64,000 nucleotides of DNA from Gluconobacter sp. Gdi (lineage in GTDB: Bacteria; Pseudomonadota; Alphaproteobacteria; Acetobacterales; Acetobacteraceae). Made by a program: the position numbers and the translations under genes. The notes beneath the pieces were generated by a model. That model was not told where the DNA came from, ran no database searches, and saw nothing but the letters and a program-made list of their open reading frames with translations. The stretch spans positions 606,111-670,110 of the forward strand of contig NZ_BLJQ01000002.1 in NCBI RefSeq assembly GCF_014132155.1, in the 5' to 3' direction. This document shows, piece by piece, positions 8,759-16,889 of this stretch; the first letter of the stretch is position 1; each line of letters opens with the position of its first letter.

Positions 8759-10147
8759 TTAGAAAGCGCCGGGCGGAACCACAACGCACGGTGAACCGTG
8801 CGACAGACGATGGCAGGCCGCAAGGGCATTTTCATGTGTCAGCCCGGTCAGGCGCGCACGATAGAGGTGGCCTTTGCCTGTTTTAACACTGGCAACCTGT
8901 GTCCTCGCAGACGCGACAACTGCTCCGCCCTGACTATGAGCCTGAGACGCGGCTGAAGTGGCCTGTCCCGAATTGGCAAACGCACCGACCTGAATGGCCC
9001 ATGTTTTAGGACCGCTCGTTTCCTGCGGGGCGGCAATAGTTGCGTGATGCATCGTCGGTGCTGGCGAAGACAGTCGATACTGCTGCCGTGTTGCGGGCAT
9101 GACGGCCATGATCGGCTGGGGTTGCAGGTGGTGCCCCATCGGAATTTCCTGCGCCGTGACCTGACTGTCCGCCAGTTCAGTATCCATGCTGTTTGCGACC
9201 GGCGGATGATAGGCCACTTTCTGCACAGTGGGGGCCGGGGAGGTGATGCCTCGCGCTGCCCATGCCGCACTGACGCTGCTCGGTTCCGTCGGCGCGGCAG
9301 AGGCTACGATAACAGGCGTTGCAGAAGAAGCGACGGGTGTCTCGGACACGGTCTCGTCTGAAGAGGAGTTATCATCAGATGAGCTGTCTGCTGATGCATC
9401 CTTGTGGGACCAGGCTGCCCGGATCGACTGACTTGCCGGCGTGGTAGGGACAGTATTTTCTGCGACCTGAATTTGGGCATTGGGATCGTGCTGCGAAACG
9501 AGAAGATCTGCGGCTGATCGGTTATGAGGCGTCACGCCCGCAATGCGCGGACCAATCGCTGCCACATATCGGCGTGTCTCGCGCGGAAGGGGGCGTCCGC
9601 GGCGCAGGTAGCTGTCGAGGCTGCCCGGACCATCGTTATAGGCGGCAAGAAATCCCGGGGAGCCGTAGATCTCGTACATCTGCCGAAGATATGCCGTGCC
9701 TGCGAGAATGTTATCGTGCGGATCAAACGGATCGTCGCCGAGGCCGTATTGCTGGCGCATGTCATCATAAGTTGGCGGCATAAGCTGCAACAGGCCCATG
9801 GCACCCGGCGTCGAGGTGATGAAATTGCCATTATGGTCGTAAAGGTGGCCGCCAGATTCCTGCTGCATGACCGCCCGGATCCACGCTTCTGGAATATCAA
9901 ACCGAGCAGACGCTTCCTGAATGTATGGCCCCCATGGATCGCTGGGTGGCCCTGGCGGGGCGTAGTAGGATTTTGCGTGAGCGCGATACTTCGCGGCTTC
10001 CTGAGAGACCGGAACCTGTGAGGTGGAGCTCATGTCTGGTGTGCCGGCGCAGGCCGCGAGAAGGCCGATCAGACCAAGTGCCAGACCGGAACGGAGAGCG
10101 GTCAACGGGCGAAGAATGGTCTGGAACGGCACGGCGGGTCTGGGCAT
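8759..10147 (-). CDS. Lipoprotein lytic transglycosylase with SPOR domain
   Basis: Cleaves peptidoglycan glycan strands in the periplasm and probably concentrates at division sites. N-terminus with a hydrophobic stretch and lipobox L-A-A-C33. The SLT (family 1) domain spans about residues 74-200: DIPEAWIRAVMQQESGG with the catalytic Glu97, then GAMGLLQLMPPTY and AAYNDGPGS. A long low-complexity Ser/Thr/Ala/Pro region (about 205-380) follows, then a C-terminal SPOR domain beginning KTWAIQVGAFAN that binds denuded glycans. 462 residues. First gene of a probable three-gene minus-strand operon. Confidence 0.88.
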   Translation of the reverse strand: MPRPAVPFQTILRPLTALRSGLALGLIGLLAACAGTPDMSSTSQVPVSQEAAKYRAHAKSYYAPPGPPSDPWGPYIQEASARFDIPEAWIRAVMQQESGGHLYDHNGNFITSTPGAMGLLQLMPPTYDDMRQQYGLGDDPFDPHDNILAGTAYLRQMYEIYGSPGFLAAYNDGPGSLDSYLRRGRPLPRETRRYVAAIGPRIAGVTPHNRSAADLLVSQHDPNAQIQVAENTVPTTPASQSIRAAWSHKDASADSSSDDNSSSDETVSETPVASSATPVIVASAAPTEPSSVSAAWAARGITSPAPTVQKVAYHPPVANSMDTELADSQVTAQEIPMGHHLQPQPIMAVMPATRQQYRLSSPAPTMHHATIAAPQETSGPKTWAIQVGAFANSGQATSAASQAHSQGGAVVASARTQVASVKTGKGHLYRARLTGLTHENALAACHRLSHGSPCVVVPPGAF

Positions 10148-10357
10148 CGGGGCAGGGTACCTGACAAAGGAAGAACTGTCGCAACCCTCAAAGCATACAC
10201 AGGGATTACGGCAAAACTAGGAAAAATGACGAAAGAGTTACGTTTGTCGCCTACTTTTTCACTGTGGAAGGTGTTCAGGGACAGATGGTGGAAGAGCACG
10301 CCATCATCAAGGGCAAGACTGCTTGCGGGAACACAGTCTATCGGCTAGGCGAACCAG

Positions 10358-11239
10358 ATGAACTCATCTTCCCCGGCCACGAAAGAGCCAGAGGTGCAAC
10401 GGTTGCCGACGCACGATCTGAGCGTGCTGAAGTTCGACCAACGTCGGGGGAGCCCCGCTGCCCGGGCCTGGGATGATTTCCGCGGAGCCTGCAAGCTCTG
10501 GCGTTTGGGCGTTATGCTCGGATGGCTGGACATTAAGCTGCGTTATCGCGGATCAGCCCTGGGGCCCTTCTGGCTGACCATTACATCGGCCCTTATGGTC
10601 GCATCCATGGGCGTTCTATACAGTCGGCTCTTTCATCAGGATATGAAGGTCTATCTGCCGTTTCTGGCGCTGTCCCTGACGCTCTGGCAAACGGGATTGT
10701 CCAGCCTTCTTCAGGAATCCTGCACCAGTTTTCTGGATGCCGAAAGCATTATACGCTCCAGTCGTCTTCCATTGCTGCTTCAGGCCATACGGGTTGTGGT
10801 CCGTAATGCGATTGTTTTCGCTCACAACATCATCGTGCCTGTTGGTGTTTTCGCGATCTATCATGTCTGGCCGGGGTTCACGGCGTTATTGGCGCTTCCG
10901 TCTCTTCTGCTGTGGGGGCTGGACGGATTTGCAGCCTGCATGCTGCTGGGGGCACTTTGCGCAAGGTTCCGGGATGTGCCGCCGATTATCGGGGCGCTCC
11001 TTCAGATCGTGTTCTACGTGACGCCTGTCATCTGGCAACCGCAGCAGTTGGCGGGGAAAGCGCGGTACCTGCTGTACAACCCGTTTTATGCTCTGCTGGA
11101 AGTCGTTCGCGCTCCATTGCTGGGGCATATTCCTTCGATCAGCGTCTGGCTCGTGGCCCTGCTGACGAGTGCTGTGTTCTGGGTTATCGCGATATGGGCT
11201 TTCGTCCGTGTGCGTTCACGGTTGGTGTTCTGGATCTGA
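10358..11239 (+). CDS. ABC-2 type permease of a polysaccharide exporter (Wzm-like)
   Basis: Integral inner-membrane subunit of an ABC exporter for polysaccharide or O-antigen. 293 residues with a cytosolic N-terminal helix, the LDIKLRYRGSALGPFW segment characteristic of Wzm/KpsM-type permeases, and six hydrophobic segments between about residues 65 and 285, ending RSRLVFWI. Its stop is one base before the ATG of the ATPase gene, so the two form an operon. The Shine-Dalgarno before the ATG is weak. No glycosyltransferases flank the pair, so the exported glycan cannot be named. Confidence 0.85.
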   Translation: MNSSSPATKEPEVQRLPTHDLSVLKFDQRRGSPAARAWDDFRGACKLWRLGVMLGWLDIKLRYRGSALGPFWLTITSALMVASMGVLYSRLFHQDMKVYLPFLALSLTLWQTGLSSLLQESCTSFLDAESIIRSSRLPLLLQAIRVVVRNAIVFAHNIIVPVGVFAIYHVWPGFTALLALPSLLLWGLDGFAACMLLGALCARFRDVPPIIGALLQIVFYVTPVIWQPQQLAGKARYLLYNPFYALLEVVRAPLLGHIPSISVWLVALLTSAVFWVIAIWAFVRVRSRLVFWI

Positions 11240-11240
11240 C

Positions 11241-12023
11241 ATGACGCATATCCGCCTTGAGAACCTTTCTCTGTCGTTTCCGGTGCTGCACGGGGCTTCT
11301 CGCTCTTTGAAGAAAACACTGCTGGCTCGTGCCAAGGCTACCGTCACAAAGCCCTCGGCTGTAGGTGGACGAATGCGTCTCGGCGCAGTCGCTTCTGATG
11401 CTGTTCTGGTGCAGGCGTTGTCAGGCCTGACATTCCAGATCCATGGGGGTGAACGGGTTGGCCTGATTGGCCATAATGGTGCTGGAAAAACTACGCTTCT
11501 GCGTGTGTTGGCTGGCATCTATGAAACGACTGATGGTTTTCTTGATATCGAGGGTGACAGTCATGCGCTCATTGATCCGCAGTCAGGCATGAATCTAGAG
11601 TTGAGCGGGCGTGAAAACCTCAATCTCTTTGCGTGTCGGATCGGGTTACCAAAGAGCCAGATTCCTGCGCTGGAGGCTGATGTCGAAGCCTTTGCGGAAC
11701 TGGGACCGTTCTTTGATCTGCCAGTCCGCCTCTACTCGTCCGGGATGAGCATTCGGCTTGGATTTGCTTTGGCTACGGTTCCACGTCCGCGTATTCTGCT
11801 GATGGATGAATGGTTCATGGCAGGAGACCAGCGCTTTCAGGAAAAAGCCAGAGAGCGGATGGCAGGCATGGTTGATGCCGCAGAAATTCTGGTCGTGACA
11901 TCGCATTCCCTGCCTGTGCTCAAGCAATGGTGTACGCGTATCCTCTGGATGGAAGAGGGGCAAATCCGCATGGATGGTCCAACGGATGCCGTGCTTGAGG
12001 CATACGAGGCCTCTCTGGCCTGA
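11241..12023 (+). CDS. ABC transporter ATP-binding protein (Wzt-like)
   Basis: Cytosolic ATPase powering the adjacent permease. The start at 11241 follows the permease stop by one base and gives MTHIRLENLSLSFP; the upstream in-frame codon at 11169 lies inside the permease gene. Walker A is GHNGAGKTTLL (about residue 76), signature LYSSGMSIRLGFA, Walker B RILLMDEWFMAGD, and an H-loop in VVTSHSLPVLKQW. About 260 residues: it lacks the C-terminal carbohydrate-binding domain of the longer E. coli O9a Wzt, so it resembles KpsT-type or short Wzt proteins. The insert before Walker A (SLKKTLLARAK) is typical of this family. Confidence 0.87.
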   Translation: MTHIRLENLSLSFPVLHGASRSLKKTLLARAKATVTKPSAVGGRMRLGAVASDAVLVQALSGLTFQIHGGERVGLIGHNGAGKTTLLRVLAGIYETTDGFLDIEGDSHALIDPQSGMNLELSGRENLNLFACRIGLPKSQIPALEADVEAFAELGPFFDLPVRLYSSGMSIRLGFALATVPRPRILLMDEWFMAGDQRFQEKARERMAGMVDAAEILVVTSHSLPVLKQWCTRILWMEEGQIRMDGPTDAVLEAYEASLA

Positions 12024-12103
12024 GTGCGAGCTGTTTATTTGGTCTGGTCTCAAGGGTGCGGTAGGATCAACTTCGAGTTTGACCATCACCATGGAGACTA
12101 ATC

Positions 12104-12322
12104 ATGTCTTATGCCGCTATTGACGCAGCCCGCGTTGCCAAAGCTGCAAAGTCTGCCCTTCAGACACTTGCCACCGTCAAGGAGCAGTCAGAGGCTCATC
12201 AGCGCAAGACGCTCATGATCGAGCGTATCGAAGCCCTCGCAACGGCTGCGGCTGAAACGAAGGGCTCCAACGCCATTACCCTGACATCCGAAGAATTCTG
12301 GATGATTTCCAAGAACTGGTAA
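12104..12322 (+). CDS. Small helical protein of unknown function
   Basis: A 72-residue protein, predicted mostly alpha-helical, Ala- and Glu-rich, with no signal peptide or membrane segment, ending EEFWMISKNW. GGAGA stands 9 bases before the ATG. It lies 80 bases after the Wzt-like ATPase on the same strand and is followed by a strong hairpin, so it may be the last gene of that transcript. I do not recognise the family. Support is the ribosome site, its position and the absence of a better frame. Confidence 0.55.
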   Translation: MSYAAIDAARVAKAAKSALQTLATVKEQSEAHQRKTLMIERIEALATAAAETKGSNAITLTSEEFWMISKNW

Positions 12323-12334
12323 AAACCAGGAGTT

Positions 12335-12357
12335 CAGGCGGGGGCCTACCCCGCCTG
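12335..12357. terminator. 9-bp hairpin between convergent genes
   Basis: CAGGCGGGG and CCCCGCCTG form a perfect 9-bp stem with a 5-base loop, abutting the stop codon of the VOC gene. There is no long T-run on either strand, so it is terminator-like rather than a textbook terminator. A smaller CTGGT/ACCAG hairpin precedes it at 12316-12329. Confidence 0.55.
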
Positions 12358-12750
12358 TTAGCCTTGGTAAGAGGCAATTTCCACAAGATTGCCATCCGGA
12401 TCCCGGCAATAAACCGAAGTGATCGGTCCCAGAGCGCCCAAGCGCGAAACTGGCCCTTCCACAACGACAACACCGCATTTTTCGAGATGCCGCACAATAT
12501 CGTCACTCGAAATGGCTGTTGTGAAGCAGAGGTCGGATGTGCCGGGCTGCGCGCCCTCGGCCGTTTCCCAACCCTCTGATCCTTCAGGGCGAAGATTGAT
12601 CTTCTGGCCGCCGAAGCAGAGAGCAACACGGTTATTCCGGCCGTATTCCTCAATATCCATGCCCAGAACCCGCTGGTACCAGGATGCCGAAACAGTTCTG
12701 TCCCGTACGGTCAGAACGATGTGGTCAAGGCGATCAACGGTAAAGCGCAT
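12358..12750 (-). CDS. VOC (glyoxalase/dioxygenase superfamily) protein
   Basis: A 130-residue single-module vicinal-oxygen-chelate protein. RLDHIVLTVRD opens the first beta-alpha-beta-beta-beta unit with its metal-ligand His, RVLGMDIEEY follows, and the second unit ends YCRDPDGNLVEIASY, supplying the C-terminal Glu ligand. This is the general plan of glyoxalase I, fosfomycin-resistance and ring-cleavage enzymes; the sequence alone does not say which reaction it performs. It is monocistronic on the minus strand, converging on the small helical gene. Confidence 0.78.
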   Translation of the reverse strand: MRFTVDRLDHIVLTVRDRTVSASWYQRVLGMDIEEYGRNNRVALCFGGQKINLRPEGSEGWETAEGAQPGTSDLCFTTAISSDDIVRHLEKCGVVVVEGPVSRLGALGPITSVYCRDPDGNLVEIASYQG

Positions 12751-12850
12751 GATGGTCCCTCAAGAAAACGGCGCCCGATGGTCCTGATATTATCATCAGG
12801 ACGCAGAAACCGTCAGGCCTCGGTGCCCTGTTCGGGCGGGAAGGAATAAA

Positions 12851-13423
12851 TCAGGTTGGTGGGCGCTTGCGGAATGCTGCCAGGCTTACGACCTCGGCAT
12901 CTTTCTTCTCTTCCTGAGGAGGCTCTTCGATTGTCACCTCGGGGTGATGCGCCGGATCGATATCATCTGGCTCTACCGCACCTTCAGGGATCTCGATGTC
13001 TTCGTCGTCATCGACCATGCTGCTGACGAAGCGCAGCGCCATCCGGATATGTGGATCTGCAAAAGCCGTAATAGCGGCGACCGGGATGACGAGGATGCTG
13101 CCAACGCCCCCGAATGACAGACCAACAGAAATGACATTCTTTTCGCGATCCAGCGCCAGATCCCAGAACTGGTGCTGAAGAACGATCGTCATCTCTTCCG
13201 GATACTGGGCCCGGAGACGGGACGGAATGATGACGTCCGAACGATTGGTGCGGAAGGTCAGGTAGAAATGGTGAGCACCGGGAAGTCCCTCAGCCGCAAC
13301 GTGCTCAATGGCGCGCAGCATGACTTCACGATAGGCGTCTTCCACCCAGTCGTCATAGGGAAGAAGGCTTTCGGGCAGGTCGTGCTCAAGGCCGTCCTGG
13401 CCGGTGTGATCGTCGTCGCTCAT
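12851..13423 (-). CDS. sspB: SspB-family ClpXP adaptor (alphaproteobacterial type)
   Basis: Adaptor that tethers ssrA-tagged proteins to ClpX and so speeds their degradation. 190 residues. The structured domain (about 20-135) includes LPYDDWVEDAYREVM, HHFYLTFRTN and ISVGLSFGGVGSILVIP, the beta-rich ssrA-binding fold. A long acidic, flexible tail with many Asp/Glu follows, ending in VVSLAAFRKRPP, the short basic/hydrophobic ClpX-docking tail typical of SspB. The gene lies directly next to the tmRNA gene on the same strand, a functionally coherent neighbour. A short inverted repeat (CCTGAT/ATCAGG, 13433-13454) is in its leader. Confidence 0.85.
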   Translation of the reverse strand: MSDDDHTGQDGLEHDLPESLLPYDDWVEDAYREVMLRAIEHVAAEGLPGAHHFYLTFRTNRSDVIIPSRLRAQYPEEMTIVLQHQFWDLALDREKNVISVGLSFGGVGSILVIPVAAITAFADPHIRMALRFVSSMVDDDEDIEIPEGAVEPDDIDPAHHPEVTIEEPPQEEKKDAEVVSLAAFRKRPPT

Positions 13424-13504
13424 GGTCGCAGGCCTGATGTTTCAGTCAATCAGGTCAGGGATGCGACAGACCAGCCAGAATGGCAAGACGTTTTGCACAA
13501 AAGG

Positions 13505-13545
13505 AAAAATGAGGTGGGAGGGCTTCTGTTGCCCGGTGCCCTCCC
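13505..13545 (-). terminator. Hairpin and T-run at the 3' end of the tmRNA gene
   Basis: On the minus strand GGGAGGGC pairs with GCCCTCCC around a 14-base loop; after a short ACCTCA the sequence runs into TTTTT. It ends the tmRNA transcript. The stem may also belong to the mature RNA. Confidence 0.65.
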
Positions 13546-13800
13546 GAACCGCGCTTATCGCTTATGCAGCGACAGCGAGCACCTCAGAGTTATCATTGGC
13601 ACTTGTAAGTTTAGCCCGATGACGGTGGTACAATACCGGGCAAAAGATAAGTCTTTACCATGCGCGTCGAGCCTGTTTCGTCCCCACAGATCCCTCTTGC
13701 GAGAGATTTTTCCTGGTGGAGACGCCGGGCACTGCCCCCGGGTCCACAACACTTATTTCACTTACCGTTTATCGCCATAGCCGGGGACGAACCCCTTGCA
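13511..13800 (-). ncRNA. ssrA: Transfer-messenger RNA, circularly permuted two-piece gene
   Basis: tmRNA rescues stalled ribosomes and adds a degradation tag. On the minus strand the tag frame at 13565-13600 reads ANDNSEVLAVAA followed by TAA (13562-13564); tags ending AVAA or LAA are ClpXP/SspB signals. Gene order is permuted: the acceptor part comes first and ends GTCTCCACCA with CCA at 13716-13714, then a 28-base spacer with a small hairpin, then the coding part beginning GGGGACG at 13685. GGGGACG and CGTCTCC pair over 7 bp with a G-U at position 3, the alanine identity element. The intervening segment is expected to be removed to leave two RNAs, as in other alphaproteobacteria. Outer ends are approximate. 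Confidence 0.93.
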
Positions 13801-13806
13801 CTACTG

Positions 13807-13835
13807 AACATAGGAGTGCTGTTGCCGTCCTGCAA
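13807..13835 (-). promoter_or_regulatory. Candidate promoter of the tmRNA gene
   Basis: Reading the minus strand, TTGCAG and TATGTT are separated by exactly 17 bases, and the start would fall close to 13800, just before the acceptor part of the tmRNA. The match to the sigma-70 consensus is moderate. Confidence 0.4.
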
Positions 13836-13893
13836 GGGGAAAAGAATTATCGTACGTGACCTGTCGCGATTCCTCATGCTAGAGCCGCGGCCT

Positions 13894-14805
13894 ATGGCAC
13901 TGACATCCGAACAGCGCGCTGAAATTGAAGCGCAACGCAATGAGCCCCAGCTGACCTCCCGCCCGACCGTTCCGGCGATGGAGAAACTTCTTTTCACGCC
14001 CATCGAGGTGCTGGATCACGGTTTCCTGCGCGTCGTCGATTATATGGGCGATGATGGAGCCGTCGTTCAGGCTGCGCGGGTGTCTTATGGGCGTGGCACC
14101 AAGAAGGTGTCTGAAGATGCCGGACTGATCCGTTATCTGATGCGTCATCGCCACTCGACGCCGTTCGAGATGTGCGAGATCAAGTTCCACGTGAAGCTTC
14201 CGGTTTTCGTGGCACGGCAGTGGATTCGTCATCGCATGGCGAGCGTGAATGAATATTCCGCGCGCTATTCGATTCTCGACCGTGAGTTCTATCTGCCAGC
14301 TCTGGATCAGGTTGCATCGCAGAGCGCCTCGAACCGTCAGGGACGTAGCGAAGCTCTTGATCCGGAAACAGCAGAGCGCGTGCTTGAGATTCTGCGTCGT
14401 GATGCCAGCCAGTGCTACGACGATTATGAATCAATGCTGGACCCGGAGGGCACTGGCCTGGCCCGTGAACTGGCGCGCATGAATCTGACGCTGAACACCT
14501 ATACCCAGTGGTACTGGAAGATCGATCTGCACAATCTGATGCACTTCCTCGCCCTGCGCGCAGATCCGCATGCGCAGTACGAGATTCGTGTTTACGCAGA
14601 AAAGATGATCGAGCTGCTGCACGCCTGGGTGCCGGCAACGGCTGCCGCATTCGAAGAATATCGTCGCGGAGCCTTCACGTTCTCAGCGGGGATGCTGAAC
14701 GTGGTGCGCCGCCGTCTGGCGGGAGAGGCCGTGACGCAGGAAACGTCCGGGCTTTCCAAGCGCGAATGGATCGAGATGAACGCCATCCTCGAACCAGAAG
14801 CCTGA
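13894..14805 (+). CDS. thyX: Flavin-dependent thymidylate synthase ThyX
   Basis: Makes dTMP from dUMP with methylene-tetrahydrofolate, FAD and NAD(P)H; cytosolic. The signature [15 protein letters not shown] (RHRxxSxNExSxRYS family motif) is intact, with [14 protein letters not shown] before it and [19 protein letters not shown] after it. I take [11 protein letters not shown] at 13894 as the start; an ATG at 13876 is possible. The open frame continues upstream to 13660 only because it runs antisense through the tmRNA gene. About 303 residues. No thyA is in the window; ThyX is the usual alternative in this group. A small membrane-protein gene follows after 13 bases. Confidence 0.92.
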   Translation: MALTSEQRAEIEAQRNEPQLTSRPTVPAMEKLLFTPIEVLDHGFLRVVDYMGDDGAVVQAARVSYGRGTKKVSEDAGLIRYLMRHRHSTPFEMCEIKFHVKLPVFVARQWIRHRMASVNEYSARYSILDREFYLPALDQVASQSASNRQGRSEALDPETAERVLEILRRDASQCYDDYESMLDPEGTGLARELARMNLTLNTYTQWYWKIDLHNLMHFLALRADPHAQYEIRVYAEKMIELLHAWVPATAAAFEEYRRGAFTFSAGMLNVVRRRLAGEAVTQETSGLSKREWIEMNAILEPEA

Positions 14806-14818
14806 GACAGGCGAAATC

Positions 14819-15055
14819 GTGAACGATTTTGATAAGCTCCTGCAAGATGCCCCTTCCGTGCAAAGTGAGACCGCGGCTGAGATAGAGCCGCGGTTACCAC
14901 GGATCTGGCCCTGGGCGATTCTGGCAGGACTGCTTATTCTTGCGTCCGTGTGCATCCACATTTTCTGGCCTGCACCGGCACACAAGCATATGGCCCTTTG
15001 TAAAAAGGGCCTGACTGAACACTGCTATAAAATTGACCCCACCGCCGAAAATTGA
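14819..15055 (+). CDS. Small single-helix membrane protein
   Basis: A 78-residue protein with a GTG start and a purine-rich GAGACAGG ribosome site, 13 bases after thyX. The N-terminal 30 residues are acidic and soluble; one membrane helix (WAILAGLLILASVCIHIFW) follows, and the short C-terminal part contains two Cys (LCKKGLTEHCYKID) that would lie in the periplasm if the N-terminus is inside. The family is unknown to me. Coupling to thyX is by position only. Confidence 0.55.
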   Translation: MNDFDKLLQDAPSVQSETAAEIEPRLPRIWPWAILAGLLILASVCIHIFWPAPAHKHMALCKKGLTEHCYKIDPTAEN

Positions 15056-15186
15056 GTTCGTATTTCGGTGAGTAAAATGGTCGGTGGATTTCCTGTTTTC
15101 CGGAATCGCTGTTTCTGAACGGATTCTACGGAGAACGAATGTGGAATCACGTCGGACTCACATTTCGTAGATCTTAATCAACAAAC

Positions 15187-15195
15187 TTATCCACA
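15187..15195 (+). promoter_or_regulatory. Single consensus DnaA-box sequence
   Basis: TTATCCACA, an exact match to the consensus DnaA box, lies in the gap between the small membrane-protein gene and tRNA-Thr. I see no cluster of further boxes, no AT-rich unwinding element and no origin-type gene order, so this is at most a titration site or a chance match. Confidence 0.3.
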
Positions 15196-15283
15196 GGGTT
15201 CGGTCCCATAAAACTGGGTTCGAAGGCGTGGACGATTCTTTTTGGGGAATCGTTCAGAAAGCTTGATTTTCTGGGAAAAATCG

Positions 15284-15358
15284 TGGTGCCGGGTGAGGGA
15301 TTTGAACCCCCGACCTTCGGTTTACAAAACCGCTGCACTACCACTGTGCTAACCCGGC
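15284..15358 (-). tRNA. tRNA-Thr (anticodon UGU)
   Basis: The minus strand gives a full cloverleaf: acceptor GCCGGGT pairing with ACCCGGC, D arm with AGCACAGTGGTAG, anticodon arm CGGTT-TTGTAAA-CCG with anticodon TGT, T arm around GTTCAAATC, discriminator A and encoded CCA. Decodes ACA threonine codons. 75 bases including CCA. Confidence 0.95.
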
Positions 15359-15426
15359 ATCCACAGCCCGGCTTTTTCCACGCCGAGACCCCTTTGGTCA
15401 AGCTCCTGAGTGTCGATTCTGTAATT

Positions 15427-15585
15427 TTATCGTGTCGCAGGGGTCATGAGGCTCGGTGGTGGCGGAAGATGGGAGGAGTTATTCGTGAAGCCGTAGCCGT
15501 CTGAAGAAAGCCCATGATGGACGACAGGCGGTCGAGCACAAGCCGACAGAAGTAATGCTGTTCCCAGCAGGAGAAGACGGGTCAT
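15427..15585 (-). CDS. Small lipoprotein overlapping the end of mrp
   Basis: A 52-residue protein. Its ATG overlaps the mrp stop as ATGA, implying translational coupling. The N-terminus MTRLLLLGTALLLSAC is a compact lipoprotein signal with lipobox L-S-A-C16; the 36-residue mature part is Pro/His/Ser-rich (RPPVVHHG, LPPPPSL) and probably unstructured. The next residues after Cys (Ala, Arg) contain no Asp, so outer-membrane sorting would be expected by the Lol rule. Function unknown. The tRNA-Thr gene lies 68 bases downstream on the same strand. Confidence 0.72.
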   Translation of the reverse strand: MTRLLLLGTALLLSACARPPVVHHGLSSDGYGFTNNSSHLPPPPSLMTPATR

Positions 15586-16772
15586 GAGGAAGCCTTTTCA
15601 TCAGAGTGGCTGAGGGCCTCGGCAATAGTCGTGGCGAGGGCCGTGTAGGCACGGGCGGCTTCGCTGTCAGGTGCCGAGAGGATAATGGGCGTCCCCTGAT
15701 CGCCGCTGGCCCGGATGTCAGCCAGCAGGGGAATTTCGCCGAGGAAAGGCACGCCAAGGCGCTCTGCCTCTTCTCTGGCACCCCCGTGGCCAAAGAGCTC
15801 GGTGCGATGATTGCAGTTTGGGCAGCAGAAATAGGACATGTTTTCCACAACGCCGAGGATGGGGGTTTCCATCCGTTCGAACATGGAGACGCCACGTCGT
15901 GCATCCAGCAGCGCAATGTCCTGAGGCGTGGAGACAATAACAGCCCCACCTTTGGCCATCTTGGCTCCAAGCTTCTGGGCCAGTGTCAGTTGGGCATCAC
16001 CGGTTCCGGGTGGCATGTCTATGACAAGGACGTCCAGATCTCCCCAGTCCACTTCTCCAAGGAACTGGGTGAGGGCACCCATGACCATGGGGCCACGCCA
16101 GATCATGGCCTGATGCTCGTCCACCAGATAGCCGATAGACATGCTTTTTAGCCCCCAGGCTTCGATGGGGATGATCCGGCCTTCAACGACTTCGGGGCGT
16201 GTGTTGCGGCCGAGCATGCGTGGAAGGGATGGGCCGTAGATGTCTGCATCCAGGAGGCCCGTCCGAACACCGAGTTTGGCGAGGCCAGCTGCAAGGTTCA
16301 CAGCGGTTGTGGATTTGCCAACGCCTCCCTTGCCGGACGCAACAGCAACGACAGCCTTCACGCCCGGCAGAAGCGTCTCTGGAGCATGACGGCTGGACGC
16401 ATTCTGCCGTTTGCCGCCCAGATTGAACGGCCGATGACCGCCCCCGCCTGCTGGAGCTGGTGCGTTGGCCGGTGGTGGCGTGGTAGCACGATGAGCTGTC
16501 AGGGAAATTGTTGCTCCCGTCAGGCCTGGAATGCGCGCGATCTCTGCTTCAACCTGAGGTCTGATCGGCTCCATGCGCGACACATTGTCTCGCGAGGTGG
16601 CAAGGGTCACGTGCGCATGTCCGTCGCGGACTGAGACACCTTCCAGCGACGCAAAGGACAATACATTCGATCCAAGGCCAGTTTGTTCGTTGTTCAGAAT
16701 CTCGGAAATGCGTTTCTCGGCATTGGCATGGGATTCGTCAGAAGAACTGGTCGGGGGGAGATGATCGGTCAT
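15582..16772 (-). CDS. mrp: Mrp/ApbC-type P-loop ATPase, iron-sulfur cluster carrier
   Basis: Binds and transfers [4Fe-4S] clusters to apoproteins in the cytosol. The start at 16772 gives MTDHLPPTSSS; an upstream ATG at 16829 adds a basic stretch unlike the family. Residues about 20-90 form the MIP18/DUF59 domain, followed by a Pro/Ala/Gly linker, then the ATPase: deviant Walker A ASGKGGVGKSTT, LLDADIYGPSLPRMLG, VIDMPPGTGD, and the cluster-binding CxxC in YFCCPNC. About 396 residues. It shares an ATGA overlap with the small lipoprotein gene downstream. Several Fe-S enzymes in the window (QueG, MtaB) are plausible clients. Confidence 0.9.
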   Translation of the reverse strand: MTDHLPPTSSSDESHANAEKRISEILNNEQTGLGSNVLSFASLEGVSVRDGHAHVTLATSRDNVSRMEPIRPQVEAEIARIPGLTGATISLTAHRATTPPPANAPAPAGGGGHRPFNLGGKRQNASSRHAPETLLPGVKAVVAVASGKGGVGKSTTAVNLAAGLAKLGVRTGLLDADIYGPSLPRMLGRNTRPEVVEGRIIPIEAWGLKSMSIGYLVDEHQAMIWRGPMVMGALTQFLGEVDWGDLDVLVIDMPPGTGDAQLTLAQKLGAKMAKGGAVIVSTPQDIALLDARRGVSMFERMETPILGVVENMSYFCCPNCNHRTELFGHGGAREEAERLGVPFLGEIPLLADIRASGDQGTPIILSAPDSEAARAYTALATTIAEALSHSDEKASS

Positions 16773-16889
16773 GCCAAGACTCTTTTTTCTGGAGGAACGG
16801 CCTGTCAGGAAGAGGAAACAGCGTAGCATACGCCCCTCCTGAACTACAGGATGGTGACGAAGGACAGTCTTCTGCGTTAGCGTGTCACC

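Noticed and set aside
13660..13893. N-terminal extension of ThyX
   Set aside because: The extension is antisense to the tmRNA gene and unlike ThyX N-termini; start moved to 13894.
15187..15195. Replication origin at the DnaA box
   Set aside because: Only one box, no AT-rich unwinding region and no origin-linked genes such as dnaA, dnaN, gidA or hemE.
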